From NCBI RefSeq assembly GCF_003056725.1, contig NZ_QBKZ01000002.1, positions 198,525 to 262,524 on the forward strand: a DNA stretch of 64,000 nucleotides, read 5' to 3'. The stretch comes from Mangrovicoccus ximenensis (lineage in GTDB: Bacteria; Pseudomonadota; Alphaproteobacteria; Rhodobacterales; Rhodobacteraceae). The translations under genes and the position numbers were made by a program. A model generated the notes under the pieces. That model saw only the letters and a program-made list of their open reading frames with translations, had not been told where the DNA came from and searched no databases. Numbering within the stretch: the first letter of the stretch is position 1; each line of letters opens with the position of its first letter. Of this stretch, positions 59,278 to 64,000 are shown piece after piece.

Positions 59278-59493
59278 GGGAACGGTCCTTGCAGTGCTTT
59301 GCGCCGAAGTTAGGGGCGAACGCGGCAGATGCCACCTGCGCCAGCGCAGACCGGCTGTGCAGGGCTCGTTCCAATGCGAGCGAAAAACCGGGGGCTTCCG
59401 CCCGGTTCCGCCGCGAAGTTGCTGCCGGCTCAAAGGTTTCGAAAGGAACGCACGGCAGGCTGCGGGGAACGTGAAACGGTCGGGCTGGGGAAC

Positions 59494-61206
59494 ATGGACG
59501 CTGCAATCGGCTTGCAGGAGCCTTCGGGCAGGCAGGAGGACCGGACGGAGGCGGTCGAACGCGGGCTGCGCCTGTCGCTCTGGCTATCGCTCGGCGCCGC
59601 CGCCATGGCGGGCGCGATCCTGGTTTTCGGATGGGGATTCGGCTTTGCCCGCCTGCCGCGGATCATGCCGGAATGGCCGGCGCTGGTGCCGTCGACGGCC
59701 CTGCTGTTCCTGCTCGCCGGCGGCGCGCTGGCGGCTTGGGGGCGGACCCGCCGCCGGATCTTCCCGCTCGGCGCCGGGTGCGCGGTCTTCGCCCTGCTGA
59801 TCACGGGCTTCGTCGAGCAGATGATGGATGCCGATGTGCCGGCGCATGACGGCATGTCGCTGACGACGCGGCTGTGCTTCCTGATGATCGCTGCCGCGCT
59901 CTGCAGCCTGCCGGGGCAAAGCCGGCTGCAGGCGGCCGTCATCCACGCGGCGGTGCTCGGCTCGATGCCGCTCTCGCAGGTGGCGCTGCTCGGCTATGTC
60001 TTCGACATGGGGTTCCTGTTCGAGACGGTGCTGTTCTCGAAACTGTCGCTGATGACCGCGGTCTGCTTCCTGCTGCTGCAGGCGGCGCTGCTGCTGGCGG
60101 TGCAGCGTCCCGGTTGGGTTCATCTGCTGTTCCGCTCCGGGCCCGGCAGCCGGATCCTGCGGCGGTTCCTGCCGGCGATCGTGGCGGGGCAGCTGGCTTT
60201 CGGGGTGTTCTGCGAATACGGCGCGGCGCGCGGCATGTTCACCGCGCAATTCGGCATCGCGCTGATGACGCTGGCCTCCTGCTGGTACGCGGGGACCGGC
60301 CTCCTCGTCATGGCGCGGCAGCTGAACCGCGTGTCCGAGCGCGAGCGCCGCGCCCTGCACGGCTTGCACGAGAAGCATGTCGTCCTGACCCAGGCAGAGG
60401 CGATGGCCGCGCGGATCCAGAAGGCCAATTCGCTCGGACGCATCGCCGGCGGGGTTGCGCATGATTTCAACAACCTGCTGACCGTGATCCGCGGCAATCT
60501 CGACCTGATCGCCGAGGCCGGGGACCAGGAGGCGCGGCAGCGCTGCCTGCGTGACGCCCTTGCCGCGACCGAGCGCGGGGCGGAGCTGACGCAGAAGCTC
60601 CTGTCCTATGGCGGCAAGCTGGTGCTCAATGCCGAACCGCTGATCCTCGACCGCAAGCTGCGCTTCCTCGAGGGCATGCTGCGCCGGTACCTTCCGGGCA
60701 ATGTCCGGCTTTCGGTCGCGCTCGGCTCCGGCCGCCGCTGGCTCATGGCGGATCGCGGCCAGCTGGAGCAGGCGATCATCAGCCTCGTTTCCAATGCGGC
60801 CGACGCGGTCGGCGCAAACGGCGTGATCGAGATCAGCACCGGCCATTGCTGCATCGCGGCTGGGGCCGGCCTGCCGGTGCCTCCGGCGCTGCCGGGAACC
60901 TACCTGTTCGTCGAGGTGCGCGACAACGGGCATGGCATGGCGCCGGAGATCCTCGAAAAGGCCACCGATCCGTTCTTCACAACCAAGGACGAGGCGACCA
61001 GTTCCGGGCTGGGGCTGTCGATGGTCCATGGCTTCTGCCGCCAGTCCGGAGGCTTCCTCAGGATCGACAGTGCGCCGGGGGAGGGGACCCGCGTGACGAT
61101 GCATTTCCCTGAGGTTGCGGCCGGCGCGGCGGCGGAGGACCGGGATGCCGAGGACGGCCCGGAAGCGCCCGGCGCGGAGGGGCTGCGCCTTGCCGACCGG
61201 GCCTGA
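59494..61206 (+). CDS. Membrane sensor histidine kinase
   Basis: 570 residues from ATG 59494. The first ~280 hold about eight hydrophobic segments (LSLGAAAMAGAILVFGWGFG, LVPSTALLFLLAGGALAAWG, AVIHAAVLGSMPLSQVALLG, LMTAVCFLLLQAALLLAVQ) with no periplasmic domain. A short coil precedes the H-box GGVAHDFNNLLTVIRG (near 320), then N-box ISLVSNAADAV, DNGHGM and GLGLSMVHGF of the ATPase. No receiver domain follows, although relatives often have one. The signal is unknown; partner regulator not adjacent. Intact. Confidence 0.9.
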   Translation: MDAAIGLQEPSGRQEDRTEAVERGLRLSLWLSLGAAAMAGAILVFGWGFGFARLPRIMPEWPALVPSTALLFLLAGGALAAWGRTRRRIFPLGAGCAVFALLITGFVEQMMDADVPAHDGMSLTTRLCFLMIAAALCSLPGQSRLQAAVIHAAVLGSMPLSQVALLGYVFDMGFLFETVLFSKLSLMTAVCFLLLQAALLLAVQRPGWVHLLFRSGPGSRILRRFLPAIVAGQLAFGVFCEYGAARGMFTAQFGIALMTLASCWYAGTGLLVMARQLNRVSERERRALHGLHEKHVVLTQAEAMAARIQKANSLGRIAGGVAHDFNNLLTVIRGNLDLIAEAGDQEARQRCLRDALAATERGAELTQKLLSYGGKLVLNAEPLILDRKLRFLEGMLRRYLPGNVRLSVALGSGRRWLMADRGQLEQAIISLVSNAADAVGANGVIEISTGHCCIAAGAGLPVPPALPGTYLFVEVRDNGHGMAPEILEKATDPFFTTKDEATSSGLGLSMVHGFCRQSGGFLRIDSAPGEGTRVTMHFPEVAAGAAAEDRDAEDGPEAPGAEGLRLADRA

Positions 61207-61214
61207 ACGCAAAA

Positions 61215-61246
61215 AGAAAGACCCCCGCGATTGCAGGGGTCTTTCT
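61215..61246. terminator. Bidirectional terminator between kinase and rpsU
   Basis: AGAAAGACCCC pairs perfectly with GGGGTCTTTCT around CGCGATTGCA; A-rich on the left, T-rich on the right, so it can end both converging genes. Confidence 0.85.
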
Positions 61247-61287
61247 GAAACCTTGATGCTGACGCATCTGGTTCGCGGTCGATCGGC

Positions 61288-61494
61288 TTAAAGCAGACCT
61301 TCGCGCTGAGCCTTCTTGCGCGCGAGCTTGCGCGCACGGCGGATAGCCTCGGCTTTCTCGCGTGCCTTCTTCTCGGACGGCTTCTCGAAGTGCTGCTTGA
61401 GTTTCATCTCACGAAACACGCCTTCGCGCTGCAGCTTCTTCTTCAGGGCCCGAAGAGCCTGGTCGACATTGTTGTCGCGAACACTAACCTGCAT
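61288..61494 (-). CDS. rpsU: 30S ribosomal protein S21
   Basis: 68 residues: [60 protein letters not shown]. The basic sequence and length match S21, which helps the 30S subunit pair with the message leader. It is monocistronic, with a terminator at its end. No sign of alteration. Confidence 0.98.
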   Translation of the reverse strand: MQVSVRDNNVDQALRALKKKLQREGVFREMKLKQHFEKPSEKKAREKAEAIRRARKLARKKAQREGLL

Positions 61495-61609
61495 TCTGGT
61501 GTCACCACCCTTCCTGTTAGAGTTGCATTTTCAGCAGGAGGCGTCCCTATAGCAAGGCAAGACCACTCTGTCCAGAGCCGCGGCTCCGCAGAACGAAGAG
61601 GAAGAGACC

Positions 61610-62314
61610 ATGGAAGTGTCTGAAATGTCCCATATGGATGTCAAGGACCGTCTGCTGGAGGCGATCCTTCCCCATGTCGTGTTCGACGGCTGGTCGGAGA
61701 CCAGCTTCCGCGCCGCGGCGGCCGATTCGGAAATCGACCCCGCGGTGGCGCGCGCGGTCTGCCCGCGCGGGGCGGTCGACCTGGCGCTGGCCTACCATGC
61801 CGCCGGCGACGCCGAGATGGTGCGCCGCCTGAAGGCCGAGGATCTCAGCGCCATGCGGTTCCGCGACCGGATCGCGCGGGCCGTGCGCCTCCGGCTGGAG
61901 CTGGTCGAGGACAAGGAGGCGGTGCGCCGCGGCGCGACGCTCTTCGCGCTGCCGCCGCATGCGCCGGACGGAGCGAAAGCGCTGTGGCACACGGTCGACC
62001 AGATCTGGACCGTGCTCGGCGACGGCTCCGACGACATCAACTGGTACACCAAGCGCGCGACGCTCGCAGGGGTCTACAGCGCGACGCTGCTCTACTGGCT
62101 GGGCGATGACAGCCCCGAGCACCAGCGCACCTGGCGCTTCCTCGACCGGCGCATCGACGAGGTGATGCAGATCGAGGCGGTCAAGAAGAAGGTCAATGAC
62201 AATGCGCTGCTGCGTCCTCTTCTGGCCGGACCGAAATGGGCGCTAAGTCTGGTGAAGGCGCCGAACCGCAGCCAGGGCCCCGCAATGCCGGGTTCGCTGC
62301 ACGATCCGCGCTGA
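61610..62314 (+). CDS. COQ9-family ubiquinone biosynthesis protein
   Basis: 234 residues from ATG 61610 (AGAGGAAG before it): LLEAILPHVVFDGWSETSFR, VARAVCPRGAVDLALAYHAA, IWTVLGDGSDDINWYTKRAT, LAGVYSATLLYWLGDD. The WYTKR and GDGSDDINWY segments are COQ9 signatures. COQ9 binds isoprene lipids and helps the ubiquinone hydroxylase step. Its usual downstream neighbour, a quinone oxidoreductase, follows but is broken. Complete. Confidence 0.93.
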   Translation: MEVSEMSHMDVKDRLLEAILPHVVFDGWSETSFRAAAADSEIDPAVARAVCPRGAVDLALAYHAAGDAEMVRRLKAEDLSAMRFRDRIARAVRLRLELVEDKEAVRRGATLFALPPHAPDGAKALWHTVDQIWTVLGDGSDDINWYTKRATLAGVYSATLLYWLGDDSPEHQRTWRFLDRRIDEVMQIEAVKKKVNDNALLRPLLAGPKWALSLVKAPNRSQGPAMPGSLHDPR

Positions 62315-62336
62315 GGAACGACCGAAGGAGCCCGAG

Positions 62337-62532
62337 ATGACCCTGCCCGAGACCATGCGCGCCGTGGAGATTTCCTCTCCCGGCGGCCCCGAGGTGCTGA
62401 CGCCCGTGACCCGGCCGGTTCCGCAACCCGCGGCCGGACAGGTGGTGATCCGCGTCGCCTGGGCCGGGGTGAACCGCCCCGACGCGCTGCAGCGGGCCGG
62501 GTCCTACAATCCGCCGCCCGGCGCCTCCGACC
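62337..62532 (+). pseudogene. NAD(P)H quinone oxidoreductase, 5' fragment
   Basis: ATG 62337, after GAAGGAGCC, opens MRAVEISSPGGPEVLTPVTR, PVPQPAAGQVVIRVAWAGVN and RPDALQRAGSYNPPPGASD, the start of MDR-type quinone oxidoreductases. It is cut at ~65 codons, just before the LPGLE motif, and followed by unrelated degraded sequence. Full size is ~325 residues. Confidence 0.82.
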
Positions 62533-63045
62533 CCTGTCATCGCAACTTCCTTTTCCAAGCGATTGCGGCGACCGGTCGGACCCGCCCGATGCCTGTTCAG
62601 TCGCCACGGCGGGCGGCTGGCGGGCGCGGGCATTTGGCCCTCGTTCCAGTGTCGGTGACAGCTGCGGATCCAAGCGCGGCCGCGCCAGCGGATCGGCCGG
62701 CCCGGGGAACCGATCGGCGGCGCGCCCCCCGATGGAGCGCTTCTTCGGCGCACTCGAGACCGAGCAGTTCCGCCGCACACGGTCCGGCCGTGCCAGGAGG
62801 CGAAAGCCGTGCCGTCTGACGGCCTCGCGATCTTCTGCAACCGGCGCCGCAGCCGGTCGGGCATCGCATTCTTGCCGCCGCAGCAGGCAAAGAGCGGCAT
62901 GGCAGCCACAATGGCCGCGTGACAGATATCGAACCGGTCCGGCATCCGGGAGAAAGGTCATGACCGCTGCGATCTCCGCATGGGGAGTATCGGCGCAGTC
63001 CGCAAACCCGGCGCAACTTTCATGGGGGATACCGCAGGGCGATGC
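62533..63045. other. Degraded region, possibly IS3-like OrfB relic
   Basis: About 510 bases with no intact gene. At 62732 the plus frame MERFFGALETEQFRRTRSGR resembles the ME(R/G)FF-SLKTE segment of IS3-family OrfB, and CHAAIVAAMPLFACCGG on the minus strand resembles other transposase debris. The evidence is weak. It separates the broken quinone oxidoreductase from the next gene. Confidence 0.35.
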
Positions 63046-64000
63046 TCAATTGGGGTCCGCGGCCTCGCCCGCAAGAGCGATGCGGACGGTTTCCGCCAGC
63101 TGCGACGGGGGGCAGGGCTTCTGCAGGAGCGGAGCGCGGACCTCGCCCATCTCGTCTGCCGAGATGCCGGTATAGCCCGACATGTAGATCACCGGCAGGT
63201 GGGGGGCGAGGCGGCGGGCCTCGCGGGCCAGCGCGAACCCGTCCAGGGGGCCGGGCATCACGATGTCGGTCAGCAGCAGGTCAACCGCGGTGCCGGCGCC
63301 GAGCTTGGCCAGAGCTGCGCTGCCATCCTCGGCTGTTTCGACCCGGTAGCCCAGCGACAGCAGCATGTCCCCGGTCATGCGGCGCAGCTCCGGCTCGTCC
63401 TCGACCACGAGGATGCGTTCGCCGGTCCCGGCCGCCAGCGGCGGCAGCGGCATCGGATCTTCGCGCCGTCCCGCGGGGGTGCCGCGCGGCAGCACCATGC
63501 GCACGGTCGTGCCCAGGCCCGGTTCCGAATAGATCCGCAATTCGCCGCCGGATTGCTGGATGAAGCCATAGACCATCGACAGGCCGAGCCCGGTTCCGGC
63601 ATGGGTGCCCTTGGTCGTGAAGAACGGATCGAGCGCACGGCGCTTGATCTCCTCCGTCATGCCCGGGCCGTTATCGGTCACCGAGAACTCGATGTAGCGC
63701 TGGTGCAGGCCGCCGCTCTCGGCTGCGTCCGGCGCCTGCTTGAGCGACCGTGCCTCGGCCTCTCCGACGCTGCGCGCATCCACCGTGATCCTGTCGCCCT
63801 TGCCGGACTGCACCACAGCGTCGCGGGCGTTCAGCACCAGGTTCAGCAGCGCGTTCTCCAGCTGGGCGACGTCGCAATGGACCCATAGGCCGGGAGCCGC
63901 GGCAGCGAAATCGAGGGCGATGCGCGCCTCGATCGACGGCCGCGCCAGGAGCTCGAAATCATGCAGGATGTCCTCGACGGAGCGCGAGACGGCCAGGCCC
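63046..64000 (-). CDS. Hybrid histidine kinase with receiver domain, partial (runs off the window)
   Basis: The last ~318 residues are present, ending at 63046. Visible parts: dimerisation-helix end (SVEDILHDFELLARPSIEAR), N-box NALLNLVLNARDAVVQSG, DNGPGM, FFTTKGTHAGTGLGLSMVYG of the ATPase, then a receiver domain ILVVEDEPELRRMTGDMLLS with phosphoacceptor LLLTDIVMPG and LLQKPCPPS. It senses a signal and passes phosphate to its own receiver. The N-terminal sensor lies beyond 64000. The kinase core resembles the one at 59494 but is more like PAS-containing hybrid kinases. Confidence 0.9.
   Translation of the reverse strand, partial: GLAVSRSVEDILHDFELLARPSIEARIALDFAAAAPGLWVHCDVAQLENALLNLVLNARDAVVQSGKGDRITVDARSVGEAEARSLKQAPDAAESGGLHQRYIEFSVTDNGPGMTEEIKRRALDPFFTTKGTHAGTGLGLSMVYGFIQQSGGELRIYSEPGLGTTVRMVLPRGTPAGRREDPMPLPPLAAGTGERILVVEDEPELRRMTGDMLLSLGYRVETAEDGSAALAKLGAGTAVDLLLTDIVMPGPLDGFALAREARRLAPHLPVIYMSGYTGISADEMGEVRAPLLQKPCPPSQLAETVRIALAGEAADPN

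Noticed and set aside
61207..61246. Selenocysteine or small RNA near the kinase 3' end
   Set aside because: The hairpin has A- and T-rich flanks and lies between converging stops; a terminator explains it.

Overview
The window is high-GC DNA from an alphaproteobacterium, most likely of the Rhodobacterales/Rhodobacteraceae. The evidence is the gene content and style: COQ9 next to a quinone oxidoreductase, a DUF2076 protein, a dapC-ftsK neighbourhood, divergent tyrS/anmK, nirB/nirD with a NirC-type transporter and a PP2C gene, TTT transporters and Rrf2 regulators. I find no plasmid or phage origin and no CRISPR array.

The dominant feature is a mosaic of short blocks that begin and end inside genes. 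About twenty genes are cut cleanly in mid-frame and joined directly to an unrelated, also truncated gene: tyrS, anmK, a DsbD-domain gene, an aldehyde dehydrogenase, copA, a uracil-DNA glycosylase, a tannase, a DUF2076 gene, a DUF4011 helicase (cut at both ends), ftsK, dapC (fused in frame to pxpA), pxpC, dnaE2, an RNA methyltransferase, an amidohydrolase, tctB, aroC, benE, a PP2C phosphatase, an FGGY kinase, glpD, a phage tape-measure gene and a quinone oxidoreductase. Coding sequence stays clean up to each join, so the joins are recent or are assembly artefacts. Housekeeping genes such as tyrS, aroC, ftsK and dapC are among those cut. Either intact copies lie elsewhere or contigs were joined wrongly.

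Layout. 1-2.2 kb: xis/alpA/int remnant, tRNA-Asp, tyrS'/anmK' and an IS3 element nested in an IS110 element. 2.3-6.9 kb: a large nucleotidase-SurE-SurE-FG-GAP protein. 7-11.4 kb: truncated dsbD-like, intact yqgE, ALDH', copA' with its CueR-type operator, and a UDG gene whose 3' end is duplicated around an integrase remnant. 11.4-20.9 kb: SMP-30 lactonase, cytochrome c', tannase', an acyltransferase with a nonsense codon, the DUF2076'/helicase'/ftsK'/dapC'-pxpA-pxpC'/dnaE2' chain and IS debris. 20.9-25.9 kb: an intact pair of ABC exporters, then rlmD/trmA' and amidohydrolase'. 26.1-30.5 kb: tctC, tctB', aroC', a zinc peptidase, a GntR regulator and benE'. 30.5-36 kb: nitrite uptake and assimilation (PP2C', nirC, nirD, frameshifted nirB, Rrf2 regulator). 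36-44 kb: a GntR regulator divergent from a complete peptide-type ABC importer and manD, probably a sugar-acid uptake and catabolism operon. 44-46.2 kb: a divergent FGGY kinase'/glpD' pair with paired palindromic operators. 46.2-49.2 kb: IS3 and IS110 debris. 49.2-50.3 kb: an RTX-tailed exported protein. 50.4-53.3 kb: a prophage early block led by two tandem structured RNA-like modules, ending in a cut tape-measure gene. 53.4-62.5 kb: mostly intact core genes (trkH, pheT, tRNA-Ser, mscL, GST, sensor kinase, rpsU, coq9). 63-64 kb: a hybrid histidine kinase running off the end.

All calls are from reading the sequence. No database search was run, and junction positions are good to roughly 10-30 bases.
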